Part shown: positions 54,512 through 63,914 of the stretch, in pieces
How positions within the stretch are numbered: position 1 is the first letter of the stretch
Layout of the letters: the number at the start of each line of letters is the position of its first letter
Origin: an uncultured Croceitalea sp.
GTDB taxonomy: Bacteria > Bacteroidota > Bacteroidia > Flavobacteriales > Flavobacteriaceae
Length of the DNA: 64,000 nucleotides
Assembly: GCA_947495075.1 (NCBI GenBank)
Contig: CANLXH010000003.1
Span: forward strand, 124,001-188,000
Direction of reading: 5' to 3'
Made by a program: the position numbers and the translations under genes
Notes under the pieces: model-generated
Told to the model about the DNA's origin: nothing
The model's database searches: none
The model's input: the letters and a program-made list of their open reading frames with translations, nothing else

Positions 54512-55489
54512 TTATTTATATAAGACTTTGTTAACAGCTTTTATCACGTCTCCACTATTAGGCAACCATTCTGCTAAGAGTACTGGTGAATATGGAGCTG
54601 GCGTATCTGCAGTATTAATTTTTACAACAGGAGCATCTAAATAATCAAAAGCTTTATCTTGAACGTGATAGATAATTTCAGTAGATACATTCCCAAAAGG
54701 CCATGCTTCCTCTAAAATTACTAGCCTGTTTGTTTTTTTAACAGACTTTACAATAGTATCGATGTCCATAGGACGCACAGTACGCAAATCTATAATTTCA
54801 CAACTAACATCATCTTTGGCTAATTCATCTGCAGCCTTATATGCTTCCTTAATAATTTTTCCAAAAGAAACAATTGTCACATCTGTACCTTCTCTCTTTA
54901 TATCTGCAACACCGATTGGAATAGTATAGTCCCCCTCAGGAACTTCACCTTTATCACCATACATTTGCTCCGACTCCATAAAAATTACAGGGTCATCATC
55001 TCTGATTGAAGCCTTTAAAAGTCCTTTTGCGTCTGCAGGATTCGAAGGAACTACTACTTTTAAACCAGGGCAATTGGCATACCAGCTTTCAAAAGCTTGT
55101 GAATGCGTAGCTGCCAACTGACCAGCAGAAGCAGTTGGTCCTCTAAAAACGATAGGGCAAGCAAATTGCCCACCAGACATTTGTCTAATTTTTGCAGCGT
55201 TATTAATTATTTGGTCTATGCCAACAAGTGCAAAGTTAAAAGTCATAAACTCTATAATAGGTCTATTGCCTAACATTGCGGAACCTACGCCAATACCTGC
55301 AAAACCAAGTTCAGAAATTGGAGTGTCGATTACGCGCTCTGCACCAAACTCATCTAACATTCCTTTAGATGCTTTGTAAGCGCCATTGTACTCAGCTACC
55401 TCTTCACCCATTAAATAAATACTATCATCACTTCGCATCTCTTCTGACATGGCTTCGCAAATCGCTTCTCTAAATTGTAGTGTCTTCAT
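54512..55489 (-). CDS. pdhB: Pyruvate dehydrogenase E1 component, beta subunit
   Basis: This 325-residue protein is the beta chain of a heterotetrameric 2-oxoacid dehydrogenase E1. MGEEVAEYNGAYKASKGMLDEFG, DTPISELGFAGIGVGSAM and PIVFRGPTASAGQLAATHSQ are typical of the pyruvate enzyme. The alpha subunit, E2 and E3 are not adjacent in this window. It is a single-gene unit between a strong terminator and the divergent etfBA operon. Branched-chain specificity is a less likely alternative. Confidence 0.93.
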   Translation of the reverse strand: MKTLQFREAICEAMSEEMRSDDSIYLMGEEVAEYNGAYKASKGMLDEFGAERVIDTPISELGFAGIGVGSAMLGNRPIIEFMTFNFALVGIDQIINNAAKIRQMSGGQFACPIVFRGPTASAGQLAATHSQAFESWYANCPGLKVVVPSNPADAKGLLKASIRDDDPVIFMESEQMYGDKGEVPEGDYTIPIGVADIKREGTDVTIVSFGKIIKEAYKAADELAKDDVSCEIIDLRTVRPMDIDTIVKSVKKTNRLVILEEAWPFGNVSTEIIYHVQDKAFDYLDAPVVKINTADTPAPYSPVLLAEWLPNSGDVIKAVNKVLYK

Positions 55490-55593
55490 ATATTCGTTAA
55501 AGGAGTCTTACTTATTGTAAAAATGCAAGCAAAAATAGCAAATTATATAGGAATAGTTATGCTGTAGTTTTTAAAAAAAACAACATTATTTGT

Positions 55594-55605
55594 TATGCAT
55601 GCATA
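55594..55605. promoter_or_regulatory. 12-bp palindrome between pdhB and etfB
   Basis: TATGCATGCATA is a perfect palindrome in the 168-bp gap between the divergent pdhB and etfB genes, placed to control one or both. Confidence 0.3.
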
Positions 55606-55657
55606 GTAAATTTAAGTTTTAATAGTTATCTTTATACCGTAAAATTTTAGAAAACTT

Positions 55658-56404
55658 ATGAAGATTTTAGTTTGCATCAGCAATGTGCCAGACACCACTT
55701 CCAAAATCAATTTTACGGAAGGTGACACTAAATTTGATACCAACGGCGTGCAGTTTGTAATTAACCCAAATGATGAGTTTGGACTTACGCGTGCCATGTG
55801 GTTTAAAGAAAAGCAGGGTGCTACTGTACATGTAGCAAATGTTGGAGGAGCACAGACAGAACCTACTATTAGAAAAGCATTAGCTATTGGAGCCGATGAA
55901 GCAATACGCATAAATACAGAACCAAAAGATGGCTTTTTTGTTGCAAGGCAACTTGCGGAAGTGGTCAAAAATGGAGGATACGATTTGGTCATCGCAGGAA
56001 GAGAATCTATTGATTATAATGGCGGTATGGTTCCAGGTATTTTAGCTACGCTATTAGATATGAACTTTGTAAACACTTGCATAGCGCTAGAAGTTGAAGG
56101 AAATGAAGCGACTGCTACTCGCGAAATTGATGGAGGAAAAGAAAAAATTAAAACTTCGCTTCCGTTAGTCATTGGTGGGCAAAAAGGATTAGTAGAAGAA
56201 AGTGATTTACGTATTCCAAATATGAGAGGCATTATGATGGCACGTAAAAAAACACTTAATGTTGTTGAGCCAGTTGATGCTCCAAGCCCAACAGAGGACA
56301 AGAAATTTGAGAAACCAGCAGCAAAAGGACCTGTAAAATTAGTAGACGCAGGCAATGTAAGTGAATTGGTGAGCCTATTACATAACGAAGCTAAAGTGAT
56401 TTAA
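55658..56404 (+). CDS. etfB: Electron transfer flavoprotein beta subunit
   Basis: The 248-residue EtfB forms a heterodimer with EtfA and passes electrons from acyl-CoA dehydrogenases to the quinone pool. MKILVCISNVPDTTSKINF, DLVIAGRESIDYNGGMVPGILA and the adenylate-binding LPLVIGGQKGLVEESDLRIPNMRGIM signature are present. It is 3 bp before etfA. Confidence 0.95.
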   Translation: MKILVCISNVPDTTSKINFTEGDTKFDTNGVQFVINPNDEFGLTRAMWFKEKQGATVHVANVGGAQTEPTIRKALAIGADEAIRINTEPKDGFFVARQLAEVVKNGGYDLVIAGRESIDYNGGMVPGILATLLDMNFVNTCIALEVEGNEATATREIDGGKEKIKTSLPLVIGGQKGLVEESDLRIPNMRGIMMARKKTLNVVEPVDAPSPTEDKKFEKPAAKGPVKLVDAGNVSELVSLLHNEAKVI

Positions 56405-56407
56405 AAG

Positions 56408-57376
56408 ATGTCAGTACTAGTATATACAGAAACAGATAAAGGAAAATTTAAAAAGAACGCATTAGAAGTAGCTTCTTATGCAAGTGAAATAGCGACGCAA
56501 ATAGGAACAAGCGTTACTGCAATTTCTATAAACGCTACAGATAATGCTTCTTTAGGTGCATACGGCGTTGAAAAAGTATTAAATGTATCTGATAGTAAAT
56601 TGGATACTTTTAATGCAAAAGCTTATGCCAACTGCATAGCTCAAGCAGCCGAAGCTGAAGGAGCAAAAGTAATTGTAGTAAGTTCAAGTGCAGATAGTAA
56701 ATTTCTAAGTGGAATATTAGCAGCAAAATTAAATGCCGGTTACGTATCAAATGTAGTAGCTGCACCTGAAAGCACAACTCCTTTTGTCGTAAAAAGAACA
56801 GCTTTTAGTAATAAAGGTTTCGCCCATACGGAAGTAAGTTCAGAAATTAAAATTATTGGATTGTCTAACAATGCTTTCGGAATTATCGAAAATAGTAAAA
56901 CAGCAGCCGTAGAAGACTTTTCAGCTTCAGTAAATGATAGTGATTTTGGAACCAAATCAATTGAAGTAGATAAAGTTATTGGTAAAGCAACTATTGCAGA
57001 TGCAGACATAGTAGTTTCGGCAGGCCGTGGACTTAAAGGACCTGAAAACTGGGGAATGGTAGAAGAGTTAGCAGATATTTTAGGTGCTGCTACCGCTTGC
57101 TCAAAACCAGTATCTGATTTAGGCTGGAGACCTCATGGAGAACATGTTGGCCAAACCGGTAAGCCAGTTGCAAGTAATTTATACATAGCCATAGGAATAT
57201 CTGGGGCTATACAACATTTAGCAGGAGTAAGCTCTTCTAAAACCAAGGTTGTAATTAATAATGACCCTGAAGCTCCTTTCTTTAAGGCTGCAGATTATGG
57301 GATAGTTGGGGATGCTTTTGAAGTAGTGCCGGAACTCATTGAAAAATTAAAAGAATTTAAAGCACAAAACGCTTAA
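56408..57376 (+). CDS. etfA: Electron transfer flavoprotein alpha subunit
   Basis: The 322-residue EtfA binds FAD in its C-terminal domain: VVSAGRGLKGPENWGMVEELA, SKPVSDLGWRPHGEHVGQTGK and YIAIGISGAIQHLAGVSSSK. With EtfB it makes an electron carrier for fatty-acid or amino-acid oxidation. The unit ends at a strong terminator 27 bp on. Confidence 0.95.
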   Translation: MSVLVYTETDKGKFKKNALEVASYASEIATQIGTSVTAISINATDNASLGAYGVEKVLNVSDSKLDTFNAKAYANCIAQAAEAEGAKVIVVSSSADSKFLSGILAAKLNAGYVSNVVAAPESTTPFVVKRTAFSNKGFAHTEVSSEIKIIGLSNNAFGIIENSKTAAVEDFSASVNDSDFGTKSIEVDKVIGKATIADADIVVSAGRGLKGPENWGMVEELADILGAATACSKPVSDLGWRPHGEHVGQTGKPVASNLYIAIGISGAIQHLAGVSSSKTKVVINNDPEAPFFKAADYGIVGDAFEVVPELIEKLKEFKAQNA

Positions 57377-57402
57377 TTTTTGTTAATTTGCCCCATTCAA
57401 GG

Positions 57403-57449
57403 GGCTGTTCAAATAGATGGCAGCCCTATTTATTTGAACAGCCTTTTTT
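57403..57449 (+). terminator. Terminator of etfBA
   Basis: GGCTGTTCAAATA and TATTTGAACAGCC form a 13-bp stem, followed by six T residues. Confidence 0.92.
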
Positions 57450-57467
57450 GGTTTCTACGAGATATCT

Positions 57468-58094
57468 ATGAGTTTAGTTCGATTAAAAATTAAAGGGATT
57501 TCATACAGCCAAACACAAAATGGTGCGTACGCCCTTATTTTAAATGAAGTTGAAGGGGATAGAAAACTTCCCATAGTAATTGGTGCTTTTGAGGCGCAGT
57601 CTATAGCAATTGCTTTGGAAAAAGAAATTAAACCACCTCGCCCATTAACACATGACCTTTTTAAAAACTTTTCAGACCGGTTTGATATTGTTGTAAAACA
57701 AGTGATTATTCACAAGTTAGTAGACGGTGTATTTTACTCTAGTATTATTTGTGAACGTGAAAAGGTTGAAGAAATTATAGATGCCAGAACTAGTGATGCC
57801 ATAGCACTTGCACTACGCTTTGATGCTCCTATCTTCACGTATAAGACCATTTTAGATAAAGCAGGTATCTTCTTAAAATTTTCAAATAAAGAAAAAGAAG
57901 AAGATAATGACGATAGTATTTTGGTCGATGAAATCCTTCAGGAAGGAGAAACAGTTGAAATTGAGTCTGATGCTGGAGGAGGTTATCGTGAGCTTACGAT
58001 AGAAGAGTTACACAAAGAATTAGACAAAGCGGTAGCTAATGAGGATTATGAAAAAGCTGCTAAACTTAGGGATGAAATCTCCAAACGCAACTAA
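57468..58094 (+). CDS. Bifunctional nuclease (DUF151) with UVR motif
   Basis: A 208-residue protein. Residues 1-135 match the bifunctional nuclease/DUF151 family (KLPIVIGAFEAQSIAIALE, RPLTHDLFKNF, DARTSDAIALALRFDAPIF). The C-terminus holds a UvrB/UvrC-type motif (about 180-206, LDKAVANEDYEKAAKLRDEIS). The combination is standard for Bacteroidota. Nuclease activity is known for a plant homologue only. It lies 17 bp before the nucleoside transporter gene and is probably co-transcribed with it. Confidence 0.88.
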   Translation: MSLVRLKIKGISYSQTQNGAYALILNEVEGDRKLPIVIGAFEAQSIAIALEKEIKPPRPLTHDLFKNFSDRFDIVVKQVIIHKLVDGVFYSSIICEREKVEEIIDARTSDAIALALRFDAPIFTYKTILDKAGIFLKFSNKEKEEDNDDSILVDEILQEGETVEIESDAGGGYRELTIEELHKELDKAVANEDYEKAAKLRDEISKRN

Positions 58095-58111
58095 CCAACT
58101 TATAAACTCAT

Positions 58112-59563
58112 ATGAAATCATTTGGAATTTGGATACTCATCTTTTGTTGTTTTACCTCATTCCAAATTTCAGCACAAGAACTTACCGTAATAGATAGTCT
58201 ACAAACTGCTATTGAATCTTCATCAATTGAAACGGTAACACCTAAAGTTATCCCAAATCAAGGGTTTTCCATTACAAGTCTCTGGCGCGGTGTCTTAGGC
58301 ATGCTCGTTTTAGTTTTAATTGCATTTTTATTTAGTTCAAATAGAAAAGTTATAAATTGGAAAACAGTCGGTATAGGTTTAGGGCTTCAACTAATTATTG
58401 CAGTAGGTGTTTTAAAAGTCCGTTTTGTTCAGGTTGTATTCGAATGGATTGGAGAGCGCTTTATAGATATCCTAGAATTCACAAGAGCGGGTAGTAAATT
58501 TTTATTTGAAGGATTAGTAGTAGATATGGATACTTTTGGCTACATCTTTGCCTTCCAAGTTTTACCAACAATTATATTCTTTTCCGCACTTACTTCCGTG
58601 CTGTTTTATTTAGGAATAATTCAAAAAGTTGTGAAAGCTTTAGCCTGGCTATTGACAAAATCACTTGGAATATCTGGAGCAGAAAGCCTTTCTATCGCTG
58701 GAAATATCTTTTTAGGACAAACAGAAGCTCCTCTGCTAATTAAAGAATACCTAGAAAAAATGAACAAGTCAGAAATTCTACTTGTTATGATAGGTGGTAT
58801 GGCAACAGTTGCAGGAGCAGTTTTAGCAGCTTACATAGGATTTTTAGGGGGTGACGACCCAGAATTACAATTAATTTTTGCAAAACATTTATTAGCAGCA
58901 TCTGTGATGGCAGCACCCGGAGCCATTGTTATATCCAAAATCTTATACCCACAAACCGAAAAGATTAATTCTAACGTAAAAGTATCTCAAGATAAAATAG
59001 GTGCCAACATCTTAGACGCCATTGCTAATGGCACAACTCAAGGTTTAAAATTGGCCGTAAATGTCGGCGCAATGTTATTGGTTTTTGTAGCATTTATTGC
59101 TATGATTAATGGAATTTTAGACGGAGTTGGAGAATGGACTTCTTTAAACAACTGGATAGCAGCAAACTCCTCTTATGAAAAATTCTCTTTAGAGGCCATT
59201 TTAGGGACTATTTTCGCACCACTTATGTGGTTAATAGGTGTTTCTAATGAAGATACCATGCTTATGGGGCAACTTCTTGGCATTAAACTGGCAGCAAGTG
59301 AGTTTATTGGCTACATACAGCTTGCCGAACTTAAAAATATGGCTAATGCGACGCATTTCACCTACAACAAGTCAGTAATTATGGCTACTTATATGCTTTG
59401 TGGTTTTGCAAACTTTGCTTCAATAGGCATACAAATTGGTGGAATTGGTTCTTTAGCACCAGGTCAACGAAAAACACTATCTGAGTTTGGTATGAAAGCT
59501 GTTCTTGGGGGCTCTTTAGCATCATTACTTTCTGCTACTATTGCTGGAATGATTTTGGGATAG
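58112..59563 (+). CDS. CNT-family nucleoside transporter
   Basis: This 483-residue transporter has the concentrative nucleoside transporter core: NIFLGQTEAPLLIKEY is the signature GQTEAPL, and a second conserved segment is GFANFASIGIQIGGIGSLAPG. Nine or more hydrophobic segments are visible. Unusually for CNTs, it starts with a cleavable signal peptide (1-21, FQISAQE) and about 35 polar residues before the first membrane span. It probably imports nucleosides with Na+ or H+. The downstream thyA and the deoxynucleoside kinase at 47134 fit nucleotide salvage. Confidence 0.9.
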   Translation: MKSFGIWILIFCCFTSFQISAQELTVIDSLQTAIESSSIETVTPKVIPNQGFSITSLWRGVLGMLVLVLIAFLFSSNRKVINWKTVGIGLGLQLIIAVGVLKVRFVQVVFEWIGERFIDILEFTRAGSKFLFEGLVVDMDTFGYIFAFQVLPTIIFFSALTSVLFYLGIIQKVVKALAWLLTKSLGISGAESLSIAGNIFLGQTEAPLLIKEYLEKMNKSEILLVMIGGMATVAGAVLAAYIGFLGGDDPELQLIFAKHLLAASVMAAPGAIVISKILYPQTEKINSNVKVSQDKIGANILDAIANGTTQGLKLAVNVGAMLLVFVAFIAMINGILDGVGEWTSLNNWIAANSSYEKFSLEAILGTIFAPLMWLIGVSNEDTMLMGQLLGIKLAASEFIGYIQLAELKNMANATHFTYNKSVIMATYMLCGFANFASIGIQIGGIGSLAPGQRKTLSEFGMKAVLGGSLASLLSATIAGMILG

Positions 59564-59567
59564 TTAG

Positions 59568-59998
59568 GGTTTAAAGATAAAGGGTAAAAGGTTTACCATG
59601 AGGAATTTTAGAGAGCTTGAAGTTTGGAAAGATGCTAGAATTTTGGTTAAAAAAATCTATACTCTGGCCAATGCATTGCCAGATTCAGAAAAATATGGTT
59701 TAACTTCTCAAATCAATAGATGTTCGGTATCAATTCCGGTCAATATTGCTGAGGGTTCTGCAAAATATTCTCAAAAAGATTTTGTTCGCTTTCTTCAAAT
59801 CAGTTTAGGTTCCAGTTACGAATTAGAAACACATATCATTCTTTGCCAAGATTTAGAATTTGTAAATCTTGAAAGCTCTTCACAAATAATTAAAGACATT
59901 CAAAATCTTCAAAAAAAGAATTTCTTCGTTAATAAAATATAATAACTCCAAAGCATAGTATTTTGAGCTTTCACCTTTAACCCTTTACCTTTATCCCA
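59568..59998. mobile_element. Inverted-repeat-bounded four-helix-bundle element
   Basis: The left flank reads GATAAAGGGTAAAAGG; the right flank, reverse complemented, reads GATAAAGGTAAAGGGTTAAAGG. These imperfect inverted repeats enclose only the four-helix-bundle gene. Confidence 0.45.
59598..59942 (+). CDS. Four-helix-bundle protein (S23 / IVS-like), probable cassette
   Basis: A 114-residue protein of the four-helix-bundle family (TIGR02436), first known from 23S rRNA intervening sequences: RNFRELEVWKDARILVKKIY, YGLTSQINRCSVSIPVNIAEG and the helical tail. Imperfect inverted repeats rich in GGGTAAAGG/CCTTTACCC lie immediately before the ATG (59568-59597) and after the stop (59969-59998). 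The gene separates nupC-like and thyA, which are often adjacent, so it looks like a small inserted element. Function unknown. Confidence 0.85.
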   Translation: MRNFRELEVWKDARILVKKIYTLANALPDSEKYGLTSQINRCSVSIPVNIAEGSAKYSQKDFVRFLQISLGSSYELETHIILCQDLEFVNLESSSQIIKDIQNLQKKNFFVNKI

Positions 59999-60000
59999 TA

Positions 60001-60825
60001 ATGAAACAATACCACGATTTACTAAAATATGTTTTAGAGCACGGAAACCAGAAAGGAGACCGAACAGGTACTGGTACTAAAAGTGTTTTTGGCTATCAAA
60101 TGCGATTTGACCTTTCTAAAGGTTTCCCAATGGTTACCACCAAAAAATTACACTTAAAGTCTATTGTTCATGAACTACTATGGTTTTTAAAGGGTGACAC
60201 CAATGTTAACTACCTTCAAGAAAATGGGGTTCGTATTTGGAATGAGTGGGCAGATGAAAATGGAGATTTGGGGCCAGTTTATGGACACCAGTGGCGTAAT
60301 TGGAATAGTGAAGAAATTGACCAGATAAAAGAGGTTATTCAAACTTTAAAGACCAATCCTAATAGCAGAAGAATGTTAGTCTCTGCCTGGAACCCAAGTG
60401 TATTACCAGACACTTCTGTTTCTTTCTCAGAGAATGTAGCGAATGGAAAAGCAGCTTTACCACCATGCCATGCATTTTTTCAGTTTTATGTTGCGGACGG
60501 CAAATTAAGTTGCCAACTATACCAACGTAGCGCCGATATCTTTCTAGGCGTACCTTTTAATATTGCTTCTTATGCCTTATTTACCATGATGATGGCGCAA
60601 GTATGTGGTTATGAGGCGGGGGATTTTATCCACACTTTTGGTGATGCACATATTTACAACAACCATATGGAGCAGGTAGAATTACAAATATTACGAGATT
60701 GTAGACCATTACCTAAAATGGTTTTAAATCCAGAAGTAAAAGACATTCTAAATTTTTCTTTTGATGATTTTACACTCGTAGATTATAACCCGCATCCCCA
60801 CATAAAAGGAGTTGTAGCAATTTAA
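60001..60825 (+). CDS. thyA: Thymidylate synthase
   Basis: This 274-residue enzyme methylates dUMP to dTMP using methylene-[16 protein letters not shown] (dUMP phosphate Arg21), [12 protein letters not shown] with nucleophile Cys156, and the [23 protein letters not shown] and HIYNNHMEQ segments are all present. Length is typical. It begins 58 bp after the four-helix-bundle gene. Confidence 0.97.
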   Translation: MKQYHDLLKYVLEHGNQKGDRTGTGTKSVFGYQMRFDLSKGFPMVTTKKLHLKSIVHELLWFLKGDTNVNYLQENGVRIWNEWADENGDLGPVYGHQWRNWNSEEIDQIKEVIQTLKTNPNSRRMLVSAWNPSVLPDTSVSFSENVANGKAALPPCHAFFQFYVADGKLSCQLYQRSADIFLGVPFNIASYALFTMMMAQVCGYEAGDFIHTFGDAHIYNNHMEQVELQILRDCRPLPKMVLNPEVKDILNFSFDDFTLVDYNPHPHIKGVVAI

Positions 60826-60831
60826 TATTTC

Positions 60832-60858
60832 TAAAAAACCCAGGCTTTCACCTGGGTT
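60832..60858 (-). terminator. Terminator of the repeat lipoprotein gene
   Basis: AACCCAGG/CCTGGGTT with 6-nt loop is followed by T residues on the minus strand only, 48 bp past the lipoprotein stop. Confidence 0.8.
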
Positions 60859-60905
60859 CGCTAACATAAAAAACAAAACACACTTTAATTCTCTTTTTCA
60901 ATGAA

Positions 60906-62984
60906 TTAATGTACTTTTCTTCGAACTTTAATAAAGTTTGATAAATCGAAAGCGCCTTCTAAATCAGCTACATTTTTACCTGCTTCCAATCCAGTTAACT
61001 CTCCTTCATATGTTAAATGCCAGATATAGCAGATACCTACGCCTGCCGCATCAAAATCTACACCTTCAACAGCTTCTAATGTTGGTGGTAAGCCCAAAAT
61101 ATTCTTAGAATCATCTGTAATTACATAGGTTTGATTGCTACCTGTTAGATTGGTATCATCTAAATAAATTCCACTAACCATATCTGGGTAACCATCAACA
61201 ATAAATTCAAAAGGACCGCCATTTAAGACACCAGCGTCTAATGCTTTTCTATTTACAACTACAAAGTTAGAAAGGTCAAACTCACCTGTTAAATCAGCCA
61301 AATTGTTACCGCCTTCCAGACCTTCTAAATCAGTTGAGTATGTTAAATGAAAGATGTAACAAGAACCAACACCAGCAGCATCAAAATCTACTCCTTTAAC
61401 CGCTTCAAGTGTTGGAGGAATGCCTAAAATGTTCTTGGAATCATCTGTAATTACATAAGTTTGTTTATCCCCATTTAATTCAGTAGCATCTAAATAAATA
61501 TTTTGTACCATATCCGGTGTTCCATCAACTACAAAATTATAAGGACCTCCATTTAATTTACCAGCATTTAAAGCATTCCTATTAACTACTATAAAGTTAG
61601 AAAGGTCAAACTCACCAGTTAAGCTAGCCAAATTATTTCCAGCTTCTAAACCAGCTAAATCTGTTGAATAGGTTAAGTGATAGATGTAACAAGAACCAAC
61701 TCCAGCACCATCAAAATTCACTCCTTTAACCGCTTCAAGTGTTGGAGGAATTCCTAAAATATTTTTAGAATCATCCGTAATTACATAAGTCTGCTTATCC
61801 CCATTTAACTCAGATGCATCCAATGAAATATTCTGTACCATATCTGGCACACCATCCACAACAAAATTATAAGGTCCTCCAGCTAATTTTCCTGCGTTTA
61901 AAGCATTACGATTAACCACTACAAAATTAGAAAGGCCAAAATTACCTGTTAATCCTTCTAGGTTATTACCTGCTGCTAAGCCTTCAAGACCAGTAGAATA
62001 GGTCAAGTGATAGATATAGCAAGAACCAACTCCAGCACCATCAAAATCCACTCCTTCAACAGCTTCTAATGTTGGAGGTATCCCTAAAATATTTTTAGAA
62101 TCATCCGTAATAACATAAGTCTGCTTATCCCCATTTAATTCAGAATCATCCAATGTAATATCACTTACCATATCTGGAATACCATCTACAACAAACTCAT
62201 AAGGTCCGCCGTTTAATGCACCTGCATTTAAACCACTTCTATTAACAATTAAAAAATTGGAAAGGTTAAAATTACCAGCAAGACTCTCTAAATTTTGTCC
62301 TCCTTCTAATCCTGTTAGCTCGCCAGAGTAAGTTAAGTGATAGATATAACAAGAACCAACACCAGCGCCATCAAAATCTACGCCTTCTACAGCCTCTAAT
62401 GTTGGTGGTAGACCTAAAATATTCTTAGAATCATCTGTAATTACATAAGTTTGAGTTTCACCATTTAGTTCCGTATCATCTAGCGTAATACCACTAACCA
62501 TATCTGGTAAGCCATCTACAGTAAATTCAAATGGTCCTCCAGCCAACACGCCAGCATTCAATGCATTTCTATTTACTACAAGGAAATTGGAAAGGTCAAA
62601 TTCACCTGTTAAATTATCTAAATTTTCGCCAGCTGATAATCCAGTTAATCCTTCCTCATAGGTTAAATGATAAATATAACACGACCCAACTCCAGCACCA
62701 TCAAAATCTACTCCAGCAACTGCATCAAGGGTTGGAGGCAAACCTAAGATATTTTTAGAATCGTCTGTAATCACATAACCTTGAATACTACCTGTCAAAT
62801 TTGTATCGTCTAAAGTGATACCTGAAACCATATCTGGTTCACCATCAACAGTAAATGAAAAAGGACCACCTGATAATTCTCCTGCATCTAAGGTTACAGG
62901 TGCTGTCTCATTATTTTCGTTCTCGCATGCTAGGAGCAAAATACCTAAAGAAAACATGCCTGCTATTCTTTTTAAATTGTTCAT
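60906..62984 (-). CDS. Lipoprotein made of six 110-residue tandem repeats
   Basis: The 692-residue protein has a lipoprotein signal (Cys20 in ILLLAC) and a short acidic linker (21-31). Residues 32-691 are six repeats of exactly 110 residues. Each contains GGPF-F-VDG-PDMV, a variable segment, YVITDDSKNILG-PPTL-AV, GV-FD-AGVGSCYI-HLTY (one Cys per repeat, first at 102) and LTGEFDLSNF--VNR. Copies 4 and 5 are closest to each other. I do not recognise the family. It is probably on the cell surface, perhaps an adhesin or binding protein. It is divergent from a two-component system. Confidence 0.85.
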   Translation of the reverse strand: MNNLKRIAGMFSLGILLLACENENNETAPVTLDAGELSGGPFSFTVDGEPDMVSGITLDDTNLTGSIQGYVITDDSKNILGLPPTLDAVAGVDFDGAGVGSCYIYHLTYEEGLTGLSAGENLDNLTGEFDLSNFLVVNRNALNAGVLAGGPFEFTVDGLPDMVSGITLDDTELNGETQTYVITDDSKNILGLPPTLEAVEGVDFDGAGVGSCYIYHLTYSGELTGLEGGQNLESLAGNFNLSNFLIVNRSGLNAGALNGGPYEFVVDGIPDMVSDITLDDSELNGDKQTYVITDDSKNILGIPPTLEAVEGVDFDGAGVGSCYIYHLTYSTGLEGLAAGNNLEGLTGNFGLSNFVVVNRNALNAGKLAGGPYNFVVDGVPDMVQNISLDASELNGDKQTYVITDDSKNILGIPPTLEAVKGVNFDGAGVGSCYIYHLTYSTDLAGLEAGNNLASLTGEFDLSNFIVVNRNALNAGKLNGGPYNFVVDGTPDMVQNIYLDATELNGDKQTYVITDDSKNILGIPPTLEAVKGVDFDAAGVGSCYIFHLTYSTDLEGLEGGNNLADLTGEFDLSNFVVVNRKALDAGVLNGGPFEFIVDGYPDMVSGIYLDDTNLTGSNQTYVITDDSKNILGLPPTLEAVEGVDFDAAGVGICYIWHLTYEGELTGLEAGKNVADLEGAFDLSNFIKVRRKVH
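60909..62888. repeat. Six tandem 330-bp repeats
   Basis: The anchor ACCATATC(T/C)GG recurs at 61177, 61507, 61837, 62167, 62497 and 62827, exactly 330 bp apart, with high identity between copies on the DNA level. Confidence 0.95.
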
Positions 62985-63135
62985 TTTTAATAGTGTTTTT
63001 AAGTTATTCCAAAGGAAGCATGAACATGTTGCAGAAATATCACATAAAAATCACCTTTTATTAAATATTGATTTTCAACTACTTAAAAATTAATTTAGTG
63101 GAAGAGTGCAAGAAAATAAGCTTATTACCGACTTT

Positions 63136-63151
63136 ATAAACTTGAGTTTAT
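63136..63151. promoter_or_regulatory. 16-bp palindrome upstream of a response regulator
   Basis: ATAAACT-TG-AGTTTAT is a perfect palindrome in the 225-bp gap between the repeat lipoprotein and the divergent two-component genes. Nothing else is evident in that gap beyond AT-rich sequence. Confidence 0.3.
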
Positions 63152-63209
63152 GATTTTAAATAGTAAACCGTGAACTTTTCGTGATATTTTACCCTTTATT
63201 TCGTTATGC

Positions 63210-63914
63210 ATGAAAAATGTATTAATCATAGAAGACGACCCTGAGATAATTCATTTGTTGGAAATACATTTAAAGGATTTGGGTTGTTCTGTAACTGCGG
63301 CTACACAAGGAGATGATGGATTAAGAAAAGCTATTGAGTTAGTTCCAGATTTAATAATCCTAGATGTGATGCTACCAGAAATGGATGGTATTGAAGTATG
63401 CCAAAAAATTAGAGCAAACAAAATTGAATCTCCAATTATGATGCTTACCGCTCGCTCTGAAGAAATTGATAAGGTTTTGGGGCTTGAAGTTGGCGCAGAT
63501 GATTATTTAACAAAACCTTTTAGTGTAAGAGAATTTATTGCCCGCGTAAAAGCAATTTTTAGAAGGCAAAAAATGTCTATTAAAGAAGATAGTAATGAGA
63601 CTCTACAAAAAATTATTCAATTTGGAAATTTATCGGTAGATGTAGAAATGCGAAAAGTAGTTTTAGATGGTATAAAGGTTGAACTCTCCCCAAAGGAGTT
63701 TGAACTATTAGTATTATTATCCTCTAATCCAGGGAAGAGCTACGACCGTACTAAATTGTTGAACCTTATCTGGGGTTATGATTTTAAAGGATACGAACAT
63801 ACTGTAAACTCTCACATAAATCGTTTACGTTCCAAAATAGAACCAGACATGAGCAATCCCACATTTATACTTACTACTTGGGGTGTTGGATACAAATTCA
63901 ACGAAGAATTATGA
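63210..63914 (+). CDS. OmpR-family response regulator
   Basis: A 234-residue regulator: receiver with acidic pair at 8-9, phospho-acceptor Asp52 (LIILDVMLPEMDG), MLTARS and LTKPFSVRE. The winged-helix DNA-binding domain covers about 135-234 (LSPKEFELLVLLSSNPGKSYDRTKLLNLIWG, VNSHINRLRSKIEPD, WGVGYKF). It overlaps the following kinase gene by 4 bases. Divergence from the repeat lipoprotein makes that gene a possible target. Confidence 0.93.
   Translation: MKNVLIIEDDPEIIHLLEIHLKDLGCSVTAATQGDDGLRKAIELVPDLIILDVMLPEMDGIEVCQKIRANKIESPIMMLTARSEEIDKVLGLEVGADDYLTKPFSVREFIARVKAIFRRQKMSIKEDSNETLQKIIQFGNLSVDVEMRKVVLDGIKVELSPKEFELLVLLSSNPGKSYDRTKLLNLIWGYDFKGYEHTVNSHINRLRSKIEPDMSNPTFILTTWGVGYKFNEEL

Noticed and set aside
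60909..62888. Regular repeats considered as a CRISPR array
   Set aside because: The unit is 330 bp, has no spacers and is an open reading frame throughout.
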